From NCBI RefSeq assembly GCF_000757905.1, contig NZ_KN173624.1: a stretch of 64,000 nucleotides of DNA. The stretch is one strand, 5' to 3'. Positions 49,342 through 57,537 of the stretch are shown here, piece after piece. The position numbers were made by a program, and so were the translations under genes. Positions within the stretch are counted from its first letter, which is position 1; each line of letters opens with the position of its first letter. The notes under the pieces were generated by a model. The model was given only the letters and a program-made list of their open reading frames with translations. It did not search any database and was not told the origin of the DNA. The stretch is from Arsenophonus nilaparvatae. GTDB lineage: Bacteria; Pseudomonadota; Gammaproteobacteria; Enterobacterales; Enterobacteriaceae.

Positions 49342-50421
49342 ATGTCTAAGATTTTTGATTTTGTAAAACCAGGTGTTATTACCGGCGATGATGTGCAAAA
49401 AGTTTTTGCCGTTGCAAAAGAACATAAATTTGCGTTGCCGGCAGTCAATTGTGTCGGTACAGATTCGATTAATGCTGTTTTGGAAACCGCTGCTAAAGTT
49501 CGTTCTCCGGTAATTGTCCAATTTTCTAACGGTGGTGCTGCGTTTATCGCCGGTAAAGGTCTAAAAGCAGAAGGTCAGCAAGCTGCGATTTTAGGCGCAA
49601 TATCAGGTGCTCATCATGTGCATCAAATGGCAAAACATTATGGTGTCGCTGTTATCTTACACACTGATCATTGTGCACGTAAACTACTGCCATGGATTGA
49701 TGGCTTGCTAGATGCTGGCGAGGAATATTATAAAACCACCGGTAAGCCACTGTTTTCGTCGCATATGATCGATTTGTCTGAAGAATCATTGGCGGAAAAT
49801 ATTGAAATTTGCTCTCAATATTTGCAACGGATGAGCAAAATGGGCATGACATTAGAAATTGAGTTAGGTTGCACTGGTGGTGAGGAAGATGGTGTCGATA
49901 ACACTGGCTTAGATAGCTCATCGCTTTATACACAGCCTGAAGATGTCGCTTATGCTTATGAGCAATTGAGTAAAATTAGTCATCGATTTACTATTGCGGC
50001 ATCTTTCGGTAATGTGCATGGTGTTTATAAGCCAGGCAACGTTCAATTAACACCAAAAATTCTACACAATTCACAACAGTACGTTGCGCAGAAATTTAAT
50101 TTGCCAGCGGAAAATAATCTTAATTTTGTTTTCCATGGAGGTTCAGGCTCTACTGCTGAAGAAATTAAAGAAGCGGTCAGTTATGGTGTGGTAAAAATGA
50201 ATATTGATACTGACACCCAGTGGGCGACCTGGGAAGGCATTTTGAATTATTATAAGAAAAATGAAGGTTATCTACAAAGCCAACTGGGTAATCCAGAAGG
50301 TGAAGATAAACCTAATAAAAAATATTATGACCCTCGTGTTTGGCTGCGTGCGGGTCAGACTTCCATGATTGAGCGTTTAGAACTTGCATATAAAGAGTTA
50401 AACTGTATCAATGTGCTGTAA
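49342..50421 (+). CDS. fbaA: Class II fructose-bisphosphate aldolase
   Basis: This 359-residue zinc-dependent aldolase has zinc ligands in ILHTDHCARKLLPW (His, about residue 111), FGNVHGVYKPGN (His, about 227) and FHGGSGST (His, about 265). The catalytic Asp is within HTDHC. It cleaves fructose 1,6-bisphosphate and ends the epd-pgk-fbaA cluster, followed by a strong terminator. Confidence 0.97.
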   Translation: MSKIFDFVKPGVITGDDVQKVFAVAKEHKFALPAVNCVGTDSINAVLETAAKVRSPVIVQFSNGGAAFIAGKGLKAEGQQAAILGAISGAHHVHQMAKHYGVAVILHTDHCARKLLPWIDGLLDAGEEYYKTTGKPLFSSHMIDLSEESLAENIEICSQYLQRMSKMGMTLEIELGCTGGEEDGVDNTGLDSSSLYTQPEDVAYAYEQLSKISHRFTIAASFGNVHGVYKPGNVQLTPKILHNSQQYVAQKFNLPAENNLNFVFHGGSGSTAEEIKEAVSYGVVKMNIDTDTQWATWEGILNYYKKNEGYLQSQLGNPEGEDKPNKKYYDPRVWLRAGQTSMIERLELAYKELNCINVL

Positions 50422-50450
50422 TTAAACGCTATTTTATTTTCCTAGTTCTC

Positions 50451-50478
50451 AACCCTATGGTTCACCATAGGGTTTTTT
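50451..50478 (+). terminator. Rho-independent terminator after fbaA
   Basis: AACCCTATGG and CCATAGGGTT form a 10-bp stem with a 4-nt loop followed by a T run. It marks the end of the core block. Confidence 0.93.
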
Positions 50479-50821
50479 ATTATCCGACGTAAGTTTTGAC
50501 AAAAAAGATGTTTTAGGTATAAGTGAGATATCAATTTTAACAAAACTAATAGAATATTATACGGTTAAAGATATTACTGTTGGATAGAATAAATAATTAA
50601 CCATTCGGGTAAAAACGGAACATCGACATATTAAGCGACTAATACCAGCTATACTGGTATTCAAATCATTGCAGTGTACCAAACTTTGTTTACAAATATC
50701 GAATTGATATATATGTTAAACAAGCAGCAGCTTCAACATCCGAAAAGGGATGACTTGTTGCTGGCCAACCAATTTTATCTGTTAGCCAGCTAAAAATAAC
50801 AGAGCAACTTTTACTGAAATG
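50479..50821. other. Intergenic region between fbaA and the repeat protein
   Basis: No gene is seen. It contains an 8-bp perfect inverted repeat (AATACCAG and CTGGTATT, 50641-50661) and a second imperfect stem-loop around 50725-50765 (CATCC and GGATG, flanked by CAA and TTG). Either could end minus-strand transcription from the repeat-protein gene. This is the border between core and accessory DNA. Confidence 0.6.
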
Positions 50822-52627
50822 CTAGCGGGTTTCCAAAAAACGCATCCCCCTCATTGTGAGCATGCCATTTTTATCAAGGTAACTTTTTAAGGTACTTAAA
50901 TTTACCTTATATTGTTTACTGATCCCTATTAGTCCACCGGCTTTTGCGATCCCTTTGCCACCTAAATAGACTATCTCTCTTAATATGATAGGAGTTATTT
51001 TATTGAATTCAACACCTAAGAAATGTTTTCCCTTAACCGTGAGAGTGCCATTTTTATCAAGGTAATTATTTAATGCGGTCAAATTGATGTTATATTGTTC
51101 ACTGATCCCTATTAACCCACCAGCCTTTGCAAACCCTTTGGTACCTAATGACACTATTTCTGTTAACATCTCATGGGTTATGTGATTGGATATGCCATAT
51201 AAAAAATGCTTTCCTTGAGCCGTGAGAGTGCCATTTTTGTCAAGGTAATTATTTAATGTAGTTAAATTCACGTTATATTGTTCACTGATCCTTGCTAGTC
51301 CACCGGCCTTTGCAAACCCTTCGGCACCTAATGACATTATCTTTGTTAATATATCAGAGGTTATTTTATTGGCTTTACCCCCTAAGAAAATTCTCCCTCT
51401 AACCTTAAGCGTGCCATTTCTATCAAGGTAATTATTTAATGCAGTCGAATTGATGTTATATTGTTCACTGATCCCTCTTAACCCACCAGCCTTTGCAAAC
51501 CCTTCGGTACCTAATGACACTATTTTTGTTAACATCTCATGGGTTATGCGATTGGATATGCCATATAAAAAATATTTTCCTCGAGCCGTGAGAATGCCAT
51601 TTTTATAAAGATAACTTTTTAACGAAGCTAAATTCACATTATATTTTTCACTGAGCCCTTTTAGTCCACCAGTTTTTGCGATCCCTTTTGCACCTAATAA
51701 CACTATCTCTTTTAATATCTCAGGAGTTATTAATTTTATTTTTTCTCCATTTACCATCGTGTGAGCTAGAGGAGTATTTTCAGTGAGTGAATTATGAGGA
51801 ATGTTATTGGACTCGACTTTTCTTTCTAAGTTACCATTAGTTATCTGCTGTTGTGTAAGTTCATTGCCTATAAAATATGAAGATAAAGCCTCATATTGGG
51901 GATAGAGACTGAACCAGATATCAAAAGTACTGTGGTTAGAGGAATTCATATATTTATTTACTACTTGTTGATAAGTTCGTGAAAGATTTTCAGCCACTTC
52001 TGGTTGTAAAGTATTAAGATTACTATAGGGTGCATGCAATAAAACCACCCGCTCTGGATCTACCGGGCCTAAGATATGTGTTTCATCAAAACTTATTGCT
52101 CTTTCTAAACTCCCTGTTACAGAAAATAGCAACGCTATAGCACTAGTGTCAGGATCATCAAAATTCTGTTTCAATGAAACCGCTGGTAATCCAAGCGCGG
52201 CAATAGCAAAAACCGCATAGGCTTGATTGCGGGATACATATTGTACAATTTCATCATAATTTCCAGCAACAATGGTTGTTTCTCCTTGTTTTCCAATCAT
52301 TGGGTATAAGGAATTAAAGTCATGTGAAGGTTGAAATCCATTTATTTCAGGCTGTTCATTTACCGGATCGAGGACAACCTGAAATAGTAACGGAAAATTA
52401 TCGCGAGCAGTTAGTCCGTTAGGAAGCAAGCGAGTTTCCCCTTGAATATGAGTAGAAGATGATATTAATTGCTGCAACAGCATGTTGGGTGGATCATTTT
52501 TATTGGGCAAAGCAACATGAGCAACCGTTGATAAATTACTTATTGGAAACACGTCACGAACTCCATAAAAAATAGAATATAAATAAAGAATCAAGCATAG
52601 AAGAAAATAATTATTGTAGTAATCCAA
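50822..52627 (-). CDS. Unrecognised protein with five 61-residue HTH-like repeats
   Basis: I do not recognise this 601-residue protein. Residues 4-20 are hydrophobic and could be a signal or membrane anchor. Residues 25-290 form a region with no family I can name. Residues 300-601 are five tandem repeats starting at 300, 361, 422, 483 and 544, each exactly 61 residues (the last is 58). Each repeat runs: IT-x-x-x-L-x-x-I, then LG-x-x-G-x-AK-x-GGL, then IS-x-QY-x-x-N, L-x-x-YL-x-x-NG-x-L, and a linker with FL. The middle looks like a helix-turn-helix, as in DNA-binding repeats. It is AT-rich like the core genome. It could be a secreted effector, a surface protein or a phage-related factor; nothing here decides. 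Confidence 0.7.
   Translation of the reverse strand: MDYYNNYFLLCLILYLYSIFYGVRDVFPISNLSTVAHVALPNKNDPPNMLLQQLISSSTHIQGETRLLPNGLTARDNFPLLFQVVLDPVNEQPEINGFQPSHDFNSLYPMIGKQGETTIVAGNYDEIVQYVSRNQAYAVFAIAALGLPAVSLKQNFDDPDTSAIALLFSVTGSLERAISFDETHILGPVDPERVVLLHAPYSNLNTLQPEVAENLSRTYQQVVNKYMNSSNHSTFDIWFSLYPQYEALSSYFIGNELTQQQITNGNLERKVESNNIPHNSLTENTPLAHTMVNGEKIKLITPEILKEIVLLGAKGIAKTGGLKGLSEKYNVNLASLKSYLYKNGILTARGKYFLYGISNRITHEMLTKIVSLGTEGFAKAGGLRGISEQYNINSTALNNYLDRNGTLKVRGRIFLGGKANKITSDILTKIMSLGAEGFAKAGGLARISEQYNVNLTTLNNYLDKNGTLTAQGKHFLYGISNHITHEMLTEIVSLGTKGFAKAGGLIGISEQYNINLTALNNYLDKNGTLTVKGKHFLGVEFNKITPIILREIVYLGGKGIAKAGGLIGISKQYKVNLSTLKSYLDKNGMLTMRGMRFLETR
50825..51730 (-). repeat. Five tandem 183-bp coding repeats
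   Basis: The DNA encoding the 61-residue units is five in-frame 183-bp copies, the last short. Copies 2 and 4 share the linker with LYGISN, also present in copy 1. Copies 3 and 5 differ more. This suggests duplication in units of two and some recombination among copies. Confidence 0.85.
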
Positions 52628-53238
52628 ATTTGATCGGATAGTCAGCCACTTTATTGATGCAGGATCCTATATTGCCGTTGTTATTATCAACAAGACTTAA
52701 GTGGGTATCATCCAGATTAATGGAGTGACGATAGGTAAATTTTATAGATGCTGCCTGCGGTATGTTTAGCCAATATGTTTTTTGCCTAATTTGCCGTTGC
52801 TAACAAAACAAGACTTTTAATTTAGAATAACCCATGGTAGCGATACTAATGAGGAAATCTCCTATTTGCTCAACTTGACGGTAAAGGGTGAGAAAGCTGT
52901 TGTGCTGGTGGATGTGATGTACCCGGTGACTGCATTTATTTCTGACGCGCCGGCAAACTTGCACGACGTAATCGTGACGGTAGTGTCACCAGACAACGTC
53001 AGGCAGGGTGTGATACTTATGATGAATAATACATCCTTGACGCGCTGGACATGACGCAGATAGGGCTTTGTTAGCGTGAGCATAGGCAATAGCAAACCGC
53101 ATTAAATATCTGTTTAATCGATTTAAACACAACGAATATTTTTTAAAACGATTTAATAGACATTTTAGGGCAGACATTTTCAATTGCCTGAAATTTATAC
53201 TATAACTGCGAATTTTCAATTGATAATAAATTAGATTT
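52628..53238. other. Accessory region with a possible gene remnant
   Basis: No intact gene is seen. On the minus strand at 52862 to about 53000 a frame reads LSGDTTVTITSCKFAG, then INAVTGYITSTS and FSPFTVKLSK before a stop, which looks like a beta-rich C-terminus. It has no matching start and I cannot name it. The segment is richer in G+C than its surroundings, so it may be a transferred fragment. The opposite strand has an open frame of similar length (52866-53054). Confidence 0.4.
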
Positions 53239-53580
53239 TTAATTTAATAATTTATAAAATGTTGGGTTATCAACACATTGTGTCAGTCCACACTCCAATA
53301 TTGTGGATATAAGGTTAGCGAGTATTAAAAATACAAATAGATAAATCGCTATTTCTCTGACAGGGGATTTTGCTACTTGTATTTCAGCGCTATTGAATAA
53401 CATTAATACACAAACGAACAGAATGATGGCTAAGGAGAAAAGTAGCGACCAAGTATAAAGATGCAAACCGAAGACTGTGGAATAATATCCAGGATCACCT
53501 GGCAGAATATGAATTAATACTTGGCGGGTTGCTGATGCCGCGTGCGATATTTGAAGCCAAAATGTGCGATAAATGGTGAG
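53239..53580 (-). pseudogene. DsbB-family disulfide-bond protein, 5'-truncated
   Basis: The frame is open from a stop at 53581-53583 down to 53239, but no proper start gives a whole protein. It reads ATRQVLIHILPGDPGYYS, then VFGLHLYTWSLLF, two membrane segments, and STILECGLTQC with DNPTFYKLL at the end. I recognise this as the C-terminal half of DsbB-like membrane oxidoreductases. The N-terminal half with the quinone-side cysteines is missing. A TTG at 53466 would make a 75-residue peptide, probably meaningless. The break lies at the left repeat of the sfnG unit. Confidence 0.6.
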
Positions 53581-53651
53581 CTACTTTTGTTTCCGTCAGT
53601 GCAACGGAATTACACTTTTATTTTTCATCAGAGCTACTTTGACCTACTTGG
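53533..53651. repeat. Imperfect direct repeat, left copy (beside sfnG)
   Basis: This stretch resembles 54832-54957 in the same orientation. Shared words include ATATTTGAA, TGTTTCCGT (TTGTTTCCGT here, CTGTTTCCGT there) and TTTCATCAGAG in the same order and nearly the same spacing. The two copies flank sfnG. The right half of this copy overlaps the sfnG-proximal gap, and the left half overlaps the DsbB-like fragment. Confidence 0.55.
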
Positions 53652-53661
53652 ATAAGGCCTA

Positions 53662-54768
53662 TTAAGGACTACGTTCTACGTCACGCTTGGCTTCCAGTTC
53701 ACGTACTAGAGGAATGATGTGTTTACCAAAGAATTCTACCTCTTCCTGAAAATGCAGAAAGCCGAGTAGGATGAGATCTGCACCGGCATCTTTTAACGCA
53801 ATAATTCGTTCGGCGATCTGCACCGGCGTTCCGATCAGATTACTACGAAATCCATCATTGTATTGAACGAGGTCTTCAAAGGATGATTTTGCCCAGTTTC
53901 CCTTTCCTTCGGGTGAAGCCTTCCCTGCATTTTTCACCTGATCGGCAAAGCCCTGCACAGCTTCGGGATTAGCCTTAGCGACAATTTCGTCAAGAACCGC
54001 TTTCGCCTCTTCTTCAGTCTGGCGGGCAATGGCAAAAGCATTCACCCCAATCTTGACGGAATGTCCGTTGGTCACGGCCTTGGCGCGGATATCATTGACC
54101 TGCTTTCTGATCTCCGCCGGAGTGTTACCATTGGTAAAGTACCAATCAGAGACACGGGCAGCCATGTCACGCGCCGCACGCGATGAACCGCCCTGAAAGA
54201 TTTCTGGTTGCGGATCCACCGGCTTTGGTTTCATCGAATATTCGTTGAAACGATAAAAGTTACCTTTGAACGTAAAGCTATCTTCTGTCCAGATACCACG
54301 TATGGCTAGTATAAACTCCTCCGAACGACGATAACGCTCGTCATGATCGAGCCAAAGTTCACCGATAGCGGCAAACTCATCACGGAACCAACCACTGACA
54401 ATATTCACTGCAACACGACCATTAGTCAGGTGACTGATCGTGGCGATCTGCTTAGCGGCTATGGCTGGATTCCATGGCCCGGGCAAGAGTGCGGCGATAA
54501 CCTTCAGTTTGGTTGTTCCCGCCAGCAGTGCATGACTGAATGATACCGATTCATGCTGGTTGTCTGCACCGTAACTAGAGGTGAAGCGGATCTGGCTCAG
54601 CGCATAATCAAAGCCGTTGGCTTCTGCGATCTGTGCTAACTTGAGATTGTAATTGATATCCCAGCTAGTTCGCTGTTCGATATTACTGATAACAAGTCCC
54701 CCTGACACATTAGGAACCCAGTAAGCGAATTTCAGTTTATTGCATGTTTGGTTCATTATCCATCCCAT
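53662..54768 (-). CDS. sfnG: Dimethylsulfone monooxygenase SfnG
   Basis: This 368-residue FMNH2-dependent, luciferase-fold monooxygenase converts dimethyl sulfone to methanesulfinate. The SfnG look is clear: FAYWVPNVSGGLVIS (about residues 14-28), QRTSWDINYNLKLAQ, FDYALSQIRFTSSYG, and NIVSGWFRDEFAAIGE. It is richer in G+C than the core genes, is alone (no ssu or sfn partners) and is flanked by direct repeats, which suggests transfer. A flavin reductase must be supplied from elsewhere. The start may be the ATG four codons in. Confidence 0.92.
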   Translation of the reverse strand: MGWIMNQTCNKLKFAYWVPNVSGGLVISNIEQRTSWDINYNLKLAQIAEANGFDYALSQIRFTSSYGADNQHESVSFSHALLAGTTKLKVIAALLPGPWNPAIAAKQIATISHLTNGRVAVNIVSGWFRDEFAAIGELWLDHDERYRRSEEFILAIRGIWTEDSFTFKGNFYRFNEYSMKPKPVDPQPEIFQGGSSRAARDMAARVSDWYFTNGNTPAEIRKQVNDIRAKAVTNGHSVKIGVNAFAIARQTEEEAKAVLDEIVAKANPEAVQGFADQVKNAGKASPEGKGNWAKSSFEDLVQYNDGFRSNLIGTPVQIAERIIALKDAGADLILLGFLHFQEEVEFFGKHIIPLVRELEAKRDVERSP

Positions 54769-54831
54769 TTGTGGTCGTGACTCAGATTTATTGATTCAAT
54801 ATATTCTATCATTTTTAAAAATAGACTATGG

Positions 54832-54957
54832 TGATACCGAATGCTATATTTGAAACTGAAATCTGTGATAAATCGTAAATCGCCGGCTATATCTGTTTCC
54901 GTTGAGTGTAACGTAACTAAATTGTTATGTTTCATCAGAGCCGTCTTGGCCTGTTCA
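54832..54957. repeat. Imperfect direct repeat, right copy (beside sfnG)
   Basis: This is the partner of 53533-53651. It runs up to the 3' end of the frameshifted invertase gene (stop at 54955-54957) and includes the segment just upstream of sfnG. The identity is only partial, so the repeats are old or come from different members of one family. Confidence 0.55.
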
Positions 54958-55516
54958 AACGTTTTGATTCGCTGGACAATATTTGTAAATGCTCGCTAAT
55001 GAAACTCCGTACAGTAATGCCAGCTGTTTTCTACTCTGACCGAACTCAAGTAATTTTTTAGCCTGCTCTTGCTGTGCAGAAGATAATGAGCAAGGTCTAC
55101 CGCCGATACGTCCTCTGCTTCTCGCTGCGGCCAAACCTGCCTGAGTACGTTTAACAATCAGCTCTCGGCTCCATTTGCGCCAACGCACTCATCACATGAA
55201 AGAAAAAACGACCTGCTGACGAAGCAGTGTCGATAGAATCCGTCAAACTATGAAAATGAATACCTTCATCTTCCAGTTTGGATATTAAAGTAATCAAATG
55301 TTTAATGCTGCGACCCAGTCTATCCAGCTTCCAGACGACTAAGGTGTCACCCGATTTCAGTGCATTTAGCGCGCGTTTTAATCCGGGTCTCTGGTCTGTT
55401 TTTCCGCTGATTTTATCCTCAAAAATCTGCTCACAATTTGTACAAATGAGCGATTTTCGCTGTAAATCGGTGTTTTGGTCATTTTTTGACACCCTCATAT
55501 AGCCTATTTTTGCCAT
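54955..55516 (-). pseudogene. DNA invertase (serine recombinase), frameshifted
   Basis: This Gin/Hin/Pin-type invertase has catalytic Ser9 in YMRVS, the arginine region DKISGKTDQRPGL, WKLDRLGRS, and a C-terminal helix-turn-helix in the second piece (QSRKQLALLYGVSLASIYKY). The frame shifts after MSALAQME: the DNA reads GAGCCGAGAG where GAGCGAGAG would restore RELIVKR, so one extra C (G on the plus strand at about 55167-55168) breaks it. The two pieces overlap at 55151-55188. Otherwise it is full length, so loss is recent or is a sequence error. It lies beside the invertible tail-fibre segment. Confidence 0.88.
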
Positions 55517-55588
55517 TTTAGGACCTTATCCTCCCTCTGAAAGCCTTGTCATCGCTGGTTTTGGGCAAAATATTAGCTAAATTCCAGA

Positions 55589-55614
55589 TTCAATAAAACC
55601 TTGGTTTGTTGGAA
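55589..55614 (+). repeat. Left gix-like inversion site
   Basis: This 26-bp site contains AAAACCTTGGTTTGTT and ends GGAA. Half sites AAACC and GGTTT flank a central TT, the architecture of gix/cix/hix sites. It matches 56947-56972 in inverted orientation. It also encodes NLGLLE in the plus-strand fibre frame. Confidence 0.88.
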
Positions 55615-56960
55615 ACGGTAGATTGTGCAAAAAATACGCTGGACAAACGTACTGGCGGCACCGTCAAGGGCGACATTATGTCACAGGGTACCCAAATCGG
55701 ACTGAAGGGGGATAACCGCAAGCATTTTATTCTCGCGAATGCTGATGGCAAAGTGCGCGCCTATATCTGGAAAGATAAGGGCGGTGATGGAATACACATC
55801 AATAACGGTATTGACGGTGGTGGTGAGTACGTTTTCCATAAAGATGGCGGTTTTTGTGCACCTTCTTCCGTGTATGCAGGAGCGGGAAGAATGGCCGCTG
55901 ACGGCAATGTTGTCGGCAGCAAATGGGGAAATCAGTGGCTGGATGTTTACCTGAAAAATACCTTCCAGCCCAAAGGGACCTACGGTCAATCGAATACGGC
56001 AAAGCGCGAGGTCAACGGATGGTGGAAATGCGGGGACACGGGGGTGATTATCCAGTGGGCGAGATATGGAAAAGACAGAGGGGCAGGGACCTATGATTTC
56101 CCGCTGCCCATGAAGTTTCTCAAAGCAGGATTGCTCTGTATCGGCTATGTTGATACTGCGATTAACGCTTGGGGCGATAATCAGTCCCAGTCAGCCCATC
56201 TGGTCGATAACGCGACCGTCAGGGTGACGATAGATAACGGTCTTGAAAGCGTCGTTCTAGCGATTGGTTTCTGAAAGAGGATTTGGCGAGTGAATATCCG
56301 GCACACTGCTAAACCGTGTCGATATCGGCACCACGCCAGATATTGTGCGGCCGGAAGCTCCGAAAAGATAAAAACTTTATGCTGCCCTGACAATGTAGTT
56401 AAACGCGACATTTCGCGGCCTTGTTTCTGAAGCGGTTCTCAAACCAGACTGAAAACTGGCTGAGCAATCAACAGCGAATACGCCGCTGGTTCCTCCAGTA
56501 ATGCTACTACTGGCCATTCTTCTTCCCATTTTGAAAATCCCACTGGCTGATGATTGACCGACAAACTGAATGCCGGTTATGTTTCCAGTGAAATTTTGAA
56601 GGGTATCACCTTGTACGCTTAATATTTTGCGTCCGTTATCCACTTTTCGTCCTGCATCCCAGCCCCGAATAAATTCGCCACGTAAATCAGGGAGTTTCCC
56701 TGATGGATAAGCGAGTGCCAACAGTGGGTATTCTTTCTTATTAAAGCTCTCACCATTGCATATACGCCAACCTGACGGAGGCGTTTCAGTAGGCCAAGGC
56801 AGAGGAACGCCGACAGGGATTTCGACACGCAATACTTCTGGCGTAACAGCATGAACATCGGTGGCGGTTAATTTTACATCCTGAATCAGGGTTTTGCCGT
56901 TAATTTTACGCTGACTAGGTGTTGCATTTTTAGCCAGATTTACTGTTTCTAACAAACCAA
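55602..56960. mobile_element. Invertible tail-fibre segment, about 1.36 kb
   Basis: The segment between the central dinucleotides of two inverted gix-like sites holds two convergent fibre C-termini: the current one (minus, to 56377) and the silent one (plus, to 56274). Inversion would swap them in frame behind the constant fibre N-terminus, as in the Mu G segment or P1 C segment. Unlike those, no tail-fibre assembly gene lies inside; the two ends are only 102 bp apart. Confidence 0.88.
55606..56274 (+). CDS. Alternative tail-fibre C-terminus (silent)
   Basis: This 222-residue frame starts within the inversion site and has no promoter or proper start, so it is not expected to be expressed in this orientation. 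It begins LETVDCAKNTLDKRTGGTV. It has fibre-like glycine-rich beta segments and ends with WWKCGDTGVIIQWARYG and a beta-rich tail, the receptor-binding tip pattern of many P2/Mu-type fibres. After inversion it would give a fibre of about 401 residues. It shares little with the current C-terminus except the crossover. Confidence 0.85.
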   Translation: MLETVDCAKNTLDKRTGGTVKGDIMSQGTQIGLKGDNRKHFILANADGKVRAYIWKDKGGDGIHINNGIDGGGEYVFHKDGGFCAPSSVYAGAGRMAADGNVVGSKWGNQWLDVYLKNTFQPKGTYGQSNTAKREVNGWWKCGDTGVIIQWARYGKDRGAGTYDFPLPMKFLKAGLLCIGYVDTAINAWGDNQSQSAHLVDNATVRVTIDNGLESVVLAIGF

Positions 56961-57492
56961 GGTTTTCTAAAAATTTATTTTTGTCTGGGATGTCAGCGCC
57001 GTTGTCATTTTTTGCCAGTTTCTGACTCAACAGTTGCATGACGTTTTCAGCAAATTTGGGGTTATTGCTAATCGCTTGCGCCAGCTTGTTCAGCGTATCT
57101 AAATCGGAAGGCGCATGGTCGACCACCGCATTAAGTCTATCATTGACAATTTTCACCGCTTTAGGGGTTGCGGCTTCCGTTTCACTGCTGCTCTGATTGG
57201 CATTGCTGAGCTTGACAAAACCTTTTTCACTTACGCTGGCATCCGGGTGATTTCGGGAGCGCGTATGCGCCGTTAACGCCGCTTCGGCCGCTTTTAATTG
57301 CTGCTTTAACCAGGCGGTACGATTCGCCAGTTCACGCGTAGGTCGGTTGGTGATACCGTCTGGCCCACCCAATACCGGGTCGGAGGTCTCTATCTGGTAG
57401 ATACCGTCCTCCCAGGCAGCCGTTTCTTTTAAATAACTCATGTCATCGTTCTCCATCGGGCTGGATCCCCTCGTGGGCGGATTGTTAGTCAT
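56377..57492 (-). CDS. Phage tail fibre protein (current orientation)
   Basis: This 371-residue fibre has an N-terminal part (about residues 20-180) with the phage-fibre motif GGPDGITNRPTRELANRTAW and DTLNKLAQAI. It forms the constant region up to LLETV (residue 184). The variable part follows the inversion site and has a tail-collar domain: PVGVPLPWPTETPPSGW, then LPDLRGEFIRGWDAGRKVD. Collar domains end many P2-like fibres. It is the last gene of the tail operon, 45 bp after the gpI-like gene. Confidence 0.9.
   Translation of the reverse strand: MTNNPPTRGSSPMENDDMSYLKETAAWEDGIYQIETSDPVLGGPDGITNRPTRELANRTAWLKQQLKAAEAALTAHTRSRNHPDASVSEKGFVKLSNANQSSSETEAATPKAVKIVNDRLNAVVDHAPSDLDTLNKLAQAISNNPKFAENVMQLLSQKLAKNDNGADIPDKNKFLENLGLLETVNLAKNATPSQRKINGKTLIQDVKLTATDVHAVTPEVLRVEIPVGVPLPWPTETPPSGWRICNGESFNKKEYPLLALAYPSGKLPDLRGEFIRGWDAGRKVDNGRKILSVQGDTLQNFTGNITGIQFVGQSSASGIFKMGRRMASSSITGGTSGVFAVDCSASFQSGLRTASETRPRNVAFNYIVRAA
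56947..56972 (-). repeat. Right gix-like inversion site
   Basis: Read on the minus strand this contains AAAACCTTGGTTTGTT and ends AGAA, differing from the left copy at a few outer positions. It lies inside the expressed fibre gene at ENLGLLE. Confidence 0.88.
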
Positions 57493-57537
57493 AGTGTAGT
57501 CTGTTTTTGTCTATTCATTAAGTATTTTTGCATACCC

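Noticed and set aside
50825..51730. Regular repeats as a CRISPR array
   Set aside because: The units are 183 bp, contiguous, coding and diverged, with no short repeat-spacer pattern. No cas genes are seen.
53239..53466. A 75-residue membrane protein as an intact small gene
   Set aside because: The frame extends upstream with conserved DsbB-like residues, so the short version is better read as part of a truncated gene.
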